Positions 12,352-22,644 of a DNA stretch of 64,000 bases are shown here, piece by piece. A program made the translations under genes and the position numbers. Under the pieces are notes generated by a model. The model saw nothing but the letters and a program-made list of their open reading frames with translations. It ran no database searches and was not told the DNA's origin. Source of the DNA: Arcuatula senhousia (lineage: Eukaryota > Mollusca > Bivalvia > Mytilida > Mytilidae); the NCBI GenBank assembly GCA_963971305.1, contig OZ020313.1, positions 19,727,260-19,791,259 on the forward strand, written 5' to 3'. Position 1 is the first letter of the stretch, and each line of letters opens with the position of its first letter.

Positions 12352-14989
12352 GATTATCAATATGCTTTAATATATGTATATGTTTTACTTGTCAAATGAT
12401 TTGACTAAAGCTTCATGTTAGATAAGATTTATCAGCTCTTGTAAGTTTCTCTTGCAAATTCTTCTCTCATTGATTGTCTCTAATTGTTTTTTTCATTAAA
12501 TGCTAGTATACTTGAAAGTTATTCTGCTTTCCTCTAGTAAATCCACTTGTTAGTAAATGCAAATGTTTTGTAACAGATATTTCGAATTGTTTTATCGATG
12601 GGTTGTATTTTGTAACAAAAACTATAGCTCCTCCCTTTTTTTTCTTTTCTTATCTAATAGTAAATCATTCTGCTTGAAATCTGCAGTATCTCTAAAATCT
12701 GTAATTTCATTGTTTTTATAATGTCTGCATAACAGATTATCTTTAAATGATTGAATATCTTATTTTTTAATACGATCATCGCTCGTGTTTCTGATGTTTC
12801 CAATTATTTTCCTTTTGATAAATCTTGTTTTAGGATGACAACTTTTTCTGTCTAAATAATGAAAAGTTTCAGTAATTTTGATATACAAAAGCTTGATGAT
12901 AGGAATCTATTTCCTTAATGAACCTCGGTGTCTTAATATACGATCTTTTTGTAGATATTTCATGGGTAAATTCAAGATATACATGGGCTTTCTTTGCATT
13001 CACTACCATTGAATAGTATTATTCCATCATATTTTCGTTAAGAACTATCTTATTTCTATATTGGAATTTCTAAAGATTTCAAACATTCTAATATTAGCCA
13101 TTTCTGCAGATGCTGCCGCGCCCATTAGTCTTCTGAGTTTTTGTTTAAAGGTTCTTCCATTAAAAGTAAATTCGTTATTTTTTGTAATTATATCAATATC
13201 TTTGATACTATCTAGAAAATGGATAACTAGTGATTGATAAATATTTTATTGCGTTTTTGACAGAACAAATGATTTCTGAATAATCAAGATTTATATATAT
13301 ATTGCTTCTATCAAACGTTACTCATAAATTATCTTTGTTCAGTTTGAGATTTTCGTTTTTGTTATACTAGCTTGTTTTTTAATACGATCATCGCTCGTGT
13401 TTCTGATGTTTCTATTCATTTTGCTTTAAATAAGTCTTTTTTAGCATGACAACTTTTTCTGTCTAAATATTGAAAAGTTTCAGTAAGCCTTTTCATGTGT
13501 TTTGATATCTAAAATTCTCGATGATAGGAATCTTATTTCCTTTCTGAACCTCTGTGTCTTAATATACGATCTTTCTGTAGATATTTCATGGGTACATCTC
13601 AGATATATATGGGCTTTCTTTGTTTGCATATACTGTTATTGAATAGTATTATTCTATCATATCCTCCGCAAAGAACTTTCTTATTTCTATATTGGAATTT
13701 GAAAACATTCAATTTTCTTATATCAGCCAATTCTGCAGATGCTGCCGCGCCCATTAGTCTTTTGAGTTTTTGTTTAAAGGTTCTTCCATTAAAAGTAAAT
13801 TCGTTATTCTGTATAATTATATCAATAGCTTTAATAATATCATTGTTAGTAAGTATAGAAAATGGATAACTGGTGATTGATAAATATTTTATTGGGTTTT
13901 TGACAGAACTAATGATTTCTGAATAATCAAGATTTATATATATATTGCTTCTATCAAACGTTGCTCATAAAATATCTTTGTTCAGTTTAAGATTCTCATT
14001 TTCCTTATAAAATCTTTTGTGTCTGTTATAATAGGTATTCTGTTTTTGTTCTTGAGATAGTAGGATTCTATCATTAAATTGAGCAAGATTATGGCAAGGG
14101 ATATCATTGGTCTCCATTGTATAGCATGTTCTTTTATTTTTGAATGATCTTTTTCCATCAATACGTGTGGTTAATCTTTTGAAATCTTGTGGATTTTTCT
14201 GGCAAGAGGAAAAAACTTTCCTTGCTTTTTATTATAAAGATTTTTTCGTTGGAATCTATGAGTGGTATTGTCAATATGGTGTCTTTTATGCCTTCTGATC
14301 TCTGATTTATTTCTTCAAAATAAAGATTATTTTCTAACTCCCTATCTGAATTCTCTGTAAGGTTAAGATATCTTGGTTTTCACTTTTATCCTTATTGTCT
14401 TTTCTTTTATTCGAATTAACTCAAATTCTCCTCATATTTTACTTTCTAGCTTTCGTGTGATTTTATCCTGTTACAGTTTTGCGGTAGGGATTAAATACGT
14501 TTTGATTTATAGTAACCACTCTATCTTTCATTAATTTGTCAAGATGTGTTGACATATGCTCTTGTTCTATGAGAAAATATTTCACAAAATCTAAATTTCA
14601 GGGTGTAGCTATTTGATTTCCGGTGCACTCATGTCCAGATAAGATTCTGACCGCTTTTTAAACTCTTTTACACCATGTATTAAGTTTTCTAATGACAAGA
14701 ATATTTCATTTTTTCTTCCAATTTTAAAGATTCATCATTATGAGATTGAGATAAATATTGCCATTGCAGTATTGCGCCCGAGGATCAATTTTTCATGATA
14801 CACGAGTGAGGTAACAATATTGAGCGAGGCTTCGTCAATACATGTATGAGTAAAAGTTACCTAAACCCACTCAGGTCAATACTATAGGCTATGATATTCT
14901 AAAGATCGCTATAGATTTCAAATTTCTAATTGATTAGATATGCATTCTTGTCTTTAATTTCTTTATATTTTTTATTATTTTATCAATCG

Positions 14990-15573
14990 AAACAGCTAAT
15001 AATACCCATAAACACCTAAAATTTACATTTGAAATATCTGAAGAGCATATAACATTTTTAGACACTGAACTCTACAAGGGGGAGAGATTTGAATCCTCTA
15101 AAGTATTAGATATAAGAACATTTATCAAACCAACTGAAACATTTCAGTATCTAGATAGAAATAGCTGTCACCCAAAGAGTGTATTTTCTGGGTTCATTAA
15201 AGGTGAAATGATAAGGCACATAAGAAACACAAGTGAAGAAAATATGAGTTATAGATTAATCAATTTCTTCAAAGAAAAACTTTTACAAAGAAACTATTCA
15301 CACTTTGAGATTGATCAAGCTTTACAAAGTGTAGTAAATTTAAATAGATCAGAACTGTTAGTTGATAAACAAAAGAAAAATGACAGACCACTTGTTTTTA
15401 TTACAACTTACAATCCTGCAGCAAAGTGTCTGAAAAAAATTGTTCTGAAACATTGGAACTTAATTGAAAGCAATCTTGTATGCAAAAGAATATTTAAAGT
15501 AAAGCCAATCATTGCTTATAGAAGAAATAAAAATATACAAGAAAGACTTACAAGAGCAGATAAAATGTAACCA
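14990..15573 (+). pseudogene. Penelope-like RT, 5'-truncated C-terminal fragment
   Basis: The frame is open from the junction with the array and ends at TAA 15571-15573. The encoded protein matches the C-terminal third of the minus-strand PLE RT: a THKHLKFTFEIS-like stretch after the catalytic region, a SCHPKS segment, a FITTYNP segment, a KHW motif, and a final RRNKNIQERL stretch. The catalytic YxDD region and everything upstream is missing. The first in-frame ATG (15208) is not a real start. The protein stops shortly after the RT thumb-like region, with no GIY-YIG endonuclease, as in the copy at 19111. The 5' truncation fits abortive target-primed reverse transcription. Confidence 0.85.
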
Positions 15574-15631
15574 AAGAAAGATAACACATCATTGATATAT
15601 TGTAAAATCGAGAATTAGCAAATCATTGCAA

Positions 15632-15875
15632 GAAAAAGAAAGTATTAATATATCTTAGAAAATGACTATAAAAGTCACAAGCATTGGTAATAAAATCAAA
15701 GCTTATCTTAGCTTTATAAAAATATCTTTAATTCCAAAGGTTTTGGAATAGAAAAAGAAAGTATTTATTTATCATATCTTAGAATAGGACTAAAAAAGTC
15801 ATAAGCATTATGAATAAAATTTTAGCTAATCTTAGCTTTTAAAAAAACATCTTTAATTCCTAATGTTTTGGAATA
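15632..15875 (+). repeat. Two-copy direct repeat of about 120 bp in the PLE 3' region
   Basis: Roughly 15632-15750 and 15751-15875 repeat each other. Both start GAAAAAGAAAGTATT and end with TTTTGGAATA; several substitutions and small indels separate them. The repeat lies between the RT stop codon and the hammerhead, so it belongs to the element's 3' untranslated region. Confidence 0.75.
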
Positions 15876-15899
15876 TCTTTGAGGCAGTTAAAGAGCTTT

Positions 15900-16019
15900 C
15901 GGTGTATGGTCCAACTTAAGCATTTTGAAGAAACAAATAGTCTTATAAAATCAAGCTTTGGGATAGCCACTGATGACGCCGGTCCCATGGTTTTATACCA
16001 GAATACGGCAGAAACACCG
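15900..16019 (+). ncRNA. Hammerhead ribozyme with extended stem I
   Basis: Stem III CGGTG/CACCG, cleavage triplet GUA, stem I starting TGG/CCA then TCC/GGA with a bulge and AAGC/GCTT further out, core CTGATGA, stem II GCCG/CGGC with a C-A mismatch at its base, then GAAA. It lies about 330 bp after the RT stop codon of the plus-strand PLE fragment. The stem I loop is much longer than in the other copies here. Confidence 0.72.
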
Positions 16020-16073
16020 ATCAAATGAGCTATATAGATTTTGGGTGGGTTTGGATGATTTAAAATATAAAAA

Positions 16074-16949
16074 GAAAGCCCATGTATATCTTGAATTTAC
16101 CCATGAAATATCTACAAAAAGATCGTATATTAAGACACCGAGGTTCATTAAGGAAATAGATTCCTATCATCAAGCTTTTGTATATCAAAATTACTGAAAC
16201 TTTTCATTATTTAGACAGAAAAAGTTGTCATCCTAAAACAAGATTTATCAAAAGGAAAATAATTGGAAACATCAGAAACACGAGCGATGATCGTATTAAA
16301 AAATAAGATATTCAATCATTTAAAGATAATCTGTTATGCAGACATTATAAAAACAATGAAATTACAGATTTTAGAGATACTGCAGATTTCAAGCAGAATG
16401 ATTTACTATTAGATAAGAAAAGAAAAAAAAGGGAGGAGCTATAGTTTTTGTTACAAAATACAACCCATCGATAAAACAATTCGAAATATCTGTTACAAAA
16501 CATTTGCATTTACTAACAAGTGGATTTACTAGAGGAAAGCAGAATAACTTTCAAGTATACTAGCATTTAATGAAAAAAACAATTAGAGACAATCAATGAG
16601 AGAAGAATTTGCAAGAGAAACTTACAAGAGCTGATAAATCTTATCTAACATGAAGCTTTAGTCAAATCATTTGACAAGTAAAACATATACATATATTAAA
16701 GCATATTGATAATCCGGTGTACGGTCCAGTATCATTACAAAGAGCATAAATAAGTGGAGACCGCTGACGATCCCCGCCACTTTAAAAATAAGGGGTGAAA
16801 CACCGATTGATAAAATAATAAAAAATATAAAGAAATTAAAGACAAGAATGCATATCTAATCAATTAGAAATTTGAAATCTATAGCGATCTTTAGAATATC
16901 ATAGCCTATAGTATTGACCTGAGTGGGTTTAGGTAACTTTTACTCATAC
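16074..16949 (+). mobile_element. Inverted copy of the PLE unit end
   Basis: This stretch is the near-identical reverse complement of the first ~876 bp of the array unit (1209 to about 2085). It contains broken RT C-terminal sequence and a hammerhead. Its last 146 bp (16804-16949) mirror the partial array unit at 14844-14989, so the segment 14990-16803 sits between inverted repeats. Terminal repeats in direct or inverted orientation are a known feature of Penelope elements. Confidence 0.85.
16715..16805 (+). ncRNA. Hammerhead ribozyme in inverted PLE copy
   Basis: Reverse complement of the array-unit ribozyme: CGGTG/CACCG stem III, GUA triplet, CGGTC/GACCG stem I, CTGACGA core, CCCC/GGGG stem II, GAAA. 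It lies in opposite orientation to the five array copies. Confidence 0.8.
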
Positions 16950-17286
16950 ATACAATAAATGTAATAACAAAACTACCGAACTTGAATGATCAATCTCATA
17001 GTCCAGAGAAAATGACAAAAACGAATCGGTCATACCAGAGAATTGGTGGATCGCAATGGTCCTGACTTGGTACAGGCATTTTAAATGAAATGAAATAAAC
17101 CAGGTTTTATGGCGCCAAACCTCCCTCTTCCATTGTGATCTTAGGATCCGGTAATGACCATAGAACACAGAGGGTTACCTTATCGTAACTAGGATGGTTC
17201 CCGGGAGACACTGCCTTTTGATTATCAACTTAAAGATGGGTAATCCTTATGATCCTGGTGATCATATTTTTTTTTCTTATATCTGT
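16950..17286. other. Intergenic, nothing recognised
   Basis: No protein or repeat family recognised; it separates the PLE remnants from a possible zinc-finger exon. Confidence 0.5.
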
Positions 17287-17592
17287 TTATTTGTTGCTCA
17301 TGCTGCCCTTAGGGGCCCTTGATTGGACAATAAAATATGTTCTATGTTCTATAAGGACATTACGATCATATCTTTGTATTTTAAGAAAAGACAAACATTT
17401 ACCATTTTTCCCTTGCACACCAGCTTTCCAATGAACTTGTAGATGCTGTTTTACTTTTGACAGCTGCCTTGGTTTATACTTCCAAATCGGACAAAGAGGA
17501 CAATGAATTGATAAATAATCTCCTTTACAGCATTCGTTACATTTATGCAGTTCTTGACAGAAACTTTCAAAGTCTTTATACACACCAGACAT
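17287..17592 (-). CDS. Possible zinc-finger protein exon (hypothetical)
   Basis: A 101-residue frame starting at ATG 17592. It has a cysteine-rich beginning (CxxC at about residues 18-22) and then a C2H2-like arrangement, CPLC followed by HLQVHW about 17 residues later, with a PRQLSKVKQHL stretch. I recall similar segments in uncharacterised invertebrate proteins, but cannot name a family. The frame closes at 17287 without an obvious domain end, so it may be a first exon that splices onward, or a relic. No start context or partner exon could be confirmed. Function unknown. Confidence 0.4.
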   Translation of the reverse strand: MSGVYKDFESFCQELHKCNECCKGDYLSIHCPLCPIWKYKPRQLSKVKQHLQVHWKAGVQGKNGKCLSFLKIQRYDRNVLIEHRTYFIVQSRAPKGSMSNK

Positions 17593-18589
17593 GGTTGATC
17601 TTGGTCGTTATTCTTTGCTAACGTGCAATCTAAATAGCTACATTTTCAGTTCTTTACATAACTTTTCAATGTCACCCAGCCATTTGATAAATATTTGATT
17701 TCACATCTCAAAATTCAAGAAAAGATCGAAATTAACGAGAAAAAATACAACTTTCACTTTAAAAGAAAAAATAGGGTGATTATAATTTCCGGTACGTATT
17801 CGGGAAAAATTGATATTTCGTATCACAGGTACAGTTGTTCCCTTCCGGTATGAGTGTTACCGATACGGTCGTTCCTGTAGCTAATAGACCCTTCTCACCA
17901 TAACTAGGTACAGATATCACCCTAACGGCAGTTTAACATTCTTTTTAAGATTATACCGGCACTTTCAGGTATGTATACTTTTCCTCTTTTCACTCAAATG
18001 ATCGGACGCTAAGCGTTACCTTTGCAGTAGGTATTAAAGTAATGTAATTTTAAAAAAATGGGACTTAAACATGAAAATATCTACTTTCGTTTTCACCATA
18101 ATGTCCATCGGTATTTTTCTCTTATCTGATCGATGTTTTTGTTTTCGAATGTGCCTATGTATTTACACAGCAAAAACTGCAGTGAAATAAACACATATGA
18201 CCTAGATGTGATAAATTCCTTTCTTATCATAATGTTCTTTTTATTCTAAATATTTTAAAGAACCACCGGGCATGTCGGGGGTCACTTCCATTAGAAGATT
18301 ACATAGGGACAGTGAGGGATGAGCCGCTGGAATAAGTACCTTTTTCACGATTGGTTTTATATGAAAAGGGCATGAAATGCGATTAGGATACAAATTTTGA
18401 TGGGATTATATGATTATAGGTCACAATGTTGAACCAAATCAGATGCCAATTAGTTTTTGACAGCTTAATGCTCAAACTACATGTAATTTATTACTTATTC
18501 TCAGCTGGTGTTCTATGTTTGAAACCACAAATCCAATTATTTATAGGGTATTCTGTTTTGTACAAATGTATGATAAGGTATGATTTTCT
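17593..18589. other. Intergenic, no gene recognised
   Basis: Roughly 1 kb of AT-rich sequence with no convincing coding frame on either strand and no repeat shared with the rest of the window that I could see. Confidence 0.5.
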
Positions 18590-18788
18590 TCAAAATATAA
18601 AATAATACTTTATTGTCATGTAAATCAATACAATATAAATTGAATATTTGACATATAAAATAAAAATAAAGTTATAAACAAAAAACAAAACATCGACAAA
18701 ATCATAAATTGGTCTATGACCCCCTGTCCTCAGTTCTAATGACTGTTTAATGAAAGAACCTAGACTCTGAATTTGTCGATAATTTCTA
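18590..18788 (-). mobile_element. LINE 3' tail (distal part of a split element)
   Basis: On the minus strand the frame reads the end of a LINE-type polyprotein (IQSLGSFIKQSLELRTG), followed by an AT-rich 3' untranslated region with ACAATAAAG. The upstream part of the same element is at 22645-22975; the PLE lies between them. Joining the two parts at a shared TAG trinucleotide keeps the LINE frame open (…NPTD then RNYRQIQ…). Confidence 0.65.
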
Positions 18789-18920
18789 GGCATTTATAAG
18801 TATTTTATCCATTCCCACCTGCACCCAGCAAATATTTTATGATTTTGTATCAATAATACATATTTTCGTTCTGGTTTAATTTTTAAAACATTATGTGAAC
18901 TGTATGTCATATATTTGTTT

Positions 18921-19003
18921 GGTGTTTCAACCGTATTTTTTATAGCGACCGGTTTCATCAGTGGTCAATCGCTTCAAGATTTTATGCATTAGGACCATAC
19001 ACC
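18921..19003 (-). ncRNA. Hammerhead ribozyme (type I), complete and fully paired
   Basis: On the minus strand: stem III GGTG/CACC; cleavage triplet GUA; stem I TGGTC/GACCA closing a 26-nt loop; core CTGATGA; stem II AACCG/CGGTT closing a 16-nt loop; GAAA. All conserved core bases are present, and stems I-III pair without mismatches, unlike the other copies here. It lies about 108 bp downstream of the PLE RT stop codon. Its expected role is self-cleavage of the element's RNA. Confidence 0.88.
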
Positions 19004-19110
19004 ATTATGTCTGCACTCTATATTCTTAGTAATGTGTAAATATACACTAATTTTCTAATGGAAAACTTTTATTTGTTTCCTTGATAATTATTATATAATA
19101 TCTGCATTGA

Positions 19111-22100
19111 TCAATGTTTACTGTTTTTCGATTTTAGGATCTTTCTTATATTTCTGTTTCTTTTATAAGCTATCATAGGTTTAGAAGTGAATATTGTTTT
19201 GCATCTAGCATTTTCCTTCAGCTCATTCCAATGTTTTAAAAGAATCCTTTTTAGGTGTTTAAGACCAGGATTATATTTTGTGATGAATACGAGTGTACGT
19301 TTTTTCGTTTTTTCTTTGTCTTTCAGGAGTATACTTCTGTTCAATGTTACATGTAAGGTTTCTCTTAATACTTCATCTATTTCATTTTCTTTATATCCTC
19401 TGTTCATGAGTCTGATTTTGAATTCGTTTAAGCTTTGTTAATACTTGTATGTCATTTGTGTTTCGTAAGTGACGGTATGATTCACCTCGAACAAATCCTT
19501 TGAAACAGCTGTTGGGATGGCAACTAGTACGCTCTAGATATTGATATGTTTCAGTTTTCTTCATGTAGGTTTTTACATCTAATATACCATCAGTTTCAAA
19601 TCTTTTCCCTTTGTAAATCAGAGTATCTAAAAATGCTATACTTTCTTTATTAATTTCATAAGTAAATTTTAGGTGTTTGTGACATTTGTTACCAATTTCG
19701 AATAGCTCGTGAATTTCGAGTTCATTCCCTTTGTACAGTAGAATTATATCGTCACGGTATCTTTTACATAACAGTATGTTTGACTTATGCATAAACTTTT
19801 GCAATATGTCATTTTGCAATATTTCAAACATTCTTATGTCAGCTAGTTCTGCTGAGCAAGCACCTCCCATCGGTACTCCAATAAGTTGTCTGTATGTTTT
19901 GTTTTCGAAAGTAAATTCAGCGTGTTCTAAAATGATAGATAATAATTCTAAGATTTTTTCATTTGGGAGAGTAGGCACTTTGTAATTACAACTTTTTACA
20001 TTTCTTAAAGCTCTCTTTGTTGCTTCTAAAATTTCATTTTTAGCTCACCTGGAAGGTCCATGTGAGCTATTACCATCACTTGGCGTCCGTCGTCGTCGTC
20101 TGTCGTCGTCTGTTAACAATTTTTCAAAAATCTTCTGCTCTGAAACTACTGAACAGAATTTAATGAAACTTAGTATGAATGATCCTTAGGGTGTCCTGTG
20201 TTTTGTGTTTCGATTTTTGATCCGTCAAAAAACATGGCCACCGTTACTAAAAATAGACCAGGGTGGTCAGACTACTGTTTTTGGCTCGTAAATCAAAAAG
20301 TATAAGAGATAGATGAAATCTGATGCCACCTTTCTGCTTCAGCATCAAAAGTTCTACAAAAGTCTCCATTTGGTCAAAGTTGTCAGATGATCCCTTATAG
20401 GGGTTACAGCCCCTTAAAGGTGAAAATTAGCGTTTTTGCATGTTTTTGGCCTATAGAATGAAAATTATTGTAGATAGAGAAAAGCTGTTGCTTGCTTAAA
20501 TGTTCAGCTCATTTAGCTCTACAAAAGTCTCCATAGGGTCAAAGTTGTCAGATGACCCCTTATAGGGGTTACAGCCCCTTAAAGGCGAAAAATAGTGTTT
20601 TTGGCCTATAGAATGAAAACAATTGCAGATAGAGAAAAGCTGTTGCTTGCTTAAATGTTCAGCTCATTTAACTCTACAAAAGTCTCCATAAGGTTAAAGT
20701 TGTCAGATGATCCCTTATAGGGGTTGCAGCCCCTTAATGGTGAAAAATCGCATTTTTCATGTTTTTTGCCTATAGAATGAAAACTATTGTAGATAGAGTA
20801 AAGCTGTTGCTTGCTTAAATGTTCAGCTCATTTAGCTCTACAAAAGTCTCCATAGGGTCAAAGTTGTCAGATGACCCCTTATAGGGGTTACAGCCCCTTA
20901 AAGGCGAAAAGTATTGTTTTTGGCCTATAAAATGAAAACTATTGCAGATAGAGAAAAGCTGTTGCTTGCTAAAATGTTCAGCTCATTTAGCTCTACAAAA
21001 GTCTCCATGGGGTCAAAGTTGTCAGATGACCCTTTATAGGGGTTAAAGCCCTTTATAGGCGAAAAATAGTGTTTTTGGCCTATAGAATGAAAACTATTGC
21101 AGATAGAGAAAAGCTGTTGCTTGCTTAAATGTTCAGCTCATTTTGCTCTATAAAAGTCTTCATAGGGTCGAAGTTGTCAGATGACCCCTTACAGGGGTTA
21201 CAGCCCTTTAAAGGCGAAAAATAGTGTTTTTGGCCTATAGAATGAAAACTATTGCAGATAGAGAAAAGCTGTTGCTTGCTTAAATGTTCAACTCATTTAG
21301 CTCTACAAAAGTCTTCATAGGGTTGAAGTTGTCTGATAACCCCTTATAGGGGTTACAGCCCCTTAAAAGTTGAATAATAGTGTTTTTTGATTATTTAGAA
21401 TGAAAACTATTGCAGATAGAGAAATGAATTTTCATGCTTAAACATTCAGCTCATTTAGCTATACAAAAGTCTTCATAGGGTTGACATCAAGACCAGGTGA
21501 GCGATTCAGGCTCCTGGGAGCCTCTTGTTTTTCAAACATAGTATACATATTTGATGCGTCTGCTGTTATGAGATATGTGTCCTTGGGTATTTTCATATTT
21601 TCTATTATTTTTATGAAATGTTTTGTGTCTTTTAGGTACGTGTTTTGTTTCTGTACCACTGGTACTAAAATATGATCGATATAGTGCGCTAAATTATGTA
21701 AAGGCGTACCACACAAAGATAGTATTGGTCTTCCGGGTATTATATAATTGTTTCTAAGGGTTTCATTTCTTTCCATTTCTTTAAAAGTTTCCTCTGGTAT
21801 TTTATGTATTTTTGGTAGTAGTAAAAAGGTTCCTAGATCAGTTTTATTAATATCTTAATTGTTATGAAACGATAGGTGTTCTCATCTAGCTTATTATCTG
21901 CGTACAATTTTTCTATTGTTTTTGATACTCGCTCTGTAATTTCTTTTACATTTGATTTGTTTATTTCTGTATAAAATGCGCCATTTTGTAGTTGACGTAA
22001 ACCTTCAAGTACGTAGTTTCTCTTGTTGAGTATGCACAATGTTGAGGATTTATCTGCTTTCTCTATTATTATGTTAGGATCTGAATTTAGATTCTTCAGT

Positions 22101-22573
22101 GCATTACGTTCTGGAATTGATAGATTTGATTTAGTTCTTGTTTGTTCGATTTTGCTAATTTCATATTTCGTAGCAAATAAGTAGTTTTCTAATGCACCGC
22201 AAGAATTATGAGGAGCATATTTTGTAGGTTGGTAAAATGGATGAATTTCTTGTGAATTATTTTTTTCAAATAGAAATTGGCATCTCATTTTTCTTGCATA
22301 TTCTTCAAAATCTTGAATTAATTGTCTCTTCCAGTTTTTGGTTTTGGAAGTTGGTATGAATTTCTCTCCTTTTGAGAGTACTAATATCTCATGCTCATTA
22401 ACATGATTAAGATTTTTATTTGAGAAATTACGTACAAATCTTTTAGCATTTTCTATATCAGTTTTTCTTTTGTTGTTTCTTAAATTTTCTCTTTTTTGTT
22501 TGATTCTATACATTTTTTCTTTACGTCTCTTGTTTTTTGAACGTTTTGTGTCTATGTTTATTCTACGACCCAT
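19111..22573 (-). pseudogene. Penelope-like reverse transcriptase, disrupted
   Basis: RNA-directed DNA polymerase of a PLE. The start chosen is ATG 22573 (MGRRINID…), giving a basic N-terminus rich in K and R. RT landmarks follow: an LLPKIHK segment near 21800, a TADASNMYT segment near 21550, GVPMGGACSAELADIR near 19865, and the catalytic YRDD at 19748-19759. The C-terminal FITKYNP and KHW motifs lie near 19270-19200, and the stop is at 19111. Damage: a one-base frameshift near 21845, a second near 19415, and a 1486-bp Helentron-like insertion at 20042-21527. No GIY-YIG domain follows. Both catalytic aspartates remain, but the product would not be functional. Confidence 0.88.
20042..21527 (+). 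mobile_element. Helentron-like (HINE) element, family 1, full copy
   Basis: Non-coding. The 5' end starts AGCTCACCTGG…GTGAGCT and is followed by GTC-rich sequence. The centre holds about seven tandem repeats of roughly 155 bp (GCTCATTTAGCTCTACAAAA recurring from about 20500 to 21450). The 3' end has CAGGTGAGC, the inverted partner of the 5' GCTCACCTG, then a hairpin AGGCTC/GAGCCT, then CTTG. It sits in a T-run with no other duplication. Internal repeats, subterminal inverted repeats, 3' hairpin and T-T insertion match the known layout of non-autonomous Helentrons. It splits the PLE RT. Confidence 0.75.
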
Positions 22574-22644
22574 TGTACGTGTGTTTGTAGATTACTATGA
22601 AGTCAGAGAGGTTACTGACTTTTTGTTTTATCGATAAGGCGGAG

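Larger units (their letters stand above)
1209..14989 (-). repeat. Tandem array of 2727-bp units of a decayed Penelope-like element
   Basis: Five full units start at 1209, 3936, 6663, 9390 and 12117, followed by a 146-bp partial unit (14844-14989). Wherever I compared copies I saw no differences. Read on the minus strand, each unit carries a degraded PLE reverse transcriptase: pieces matching the N-terminal region, the central RT motifs and the C-terminal region of the better preserved PLE at 19111-22573, with many stops and frameshifts. Inside each unit the RT C-terminal part occurs twice (offset 612 bp, for example 1855-2466 and 2467 onward), and these two copies differ. One hammerhead ribozyme lies in each unit on the minus strand. 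The 93-residue plus-strand frames in each unit (for example 2680-2961) are antisense shadows of the RT and not genes. Perfect identity means either very recent amplification or an assembly artefact. Confidence 0.92.
18789..22644 (-). mobile_element. Penelope-like retroelement inserted in a LINE
   Basis: About 2.37 kb of PLE sequence once the 1.49-kb Helentron-like insertion is left out. In order on the minus strand: short 5' region, RT reading frame (22573 to 19111), then about 100 bp to a hammerhead ribozyme (18921-19003), then a short 3' tail. There is no GIY-YIG endonuclease on either side of the RT in what remains. It is therefore an endonuclease-lacking PLE, or one that lost an N-terminal endonuclease through truncation. 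Boundaries are inferred from the point where LINE coding sequence stops and resumes. Confidence 0.75.
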
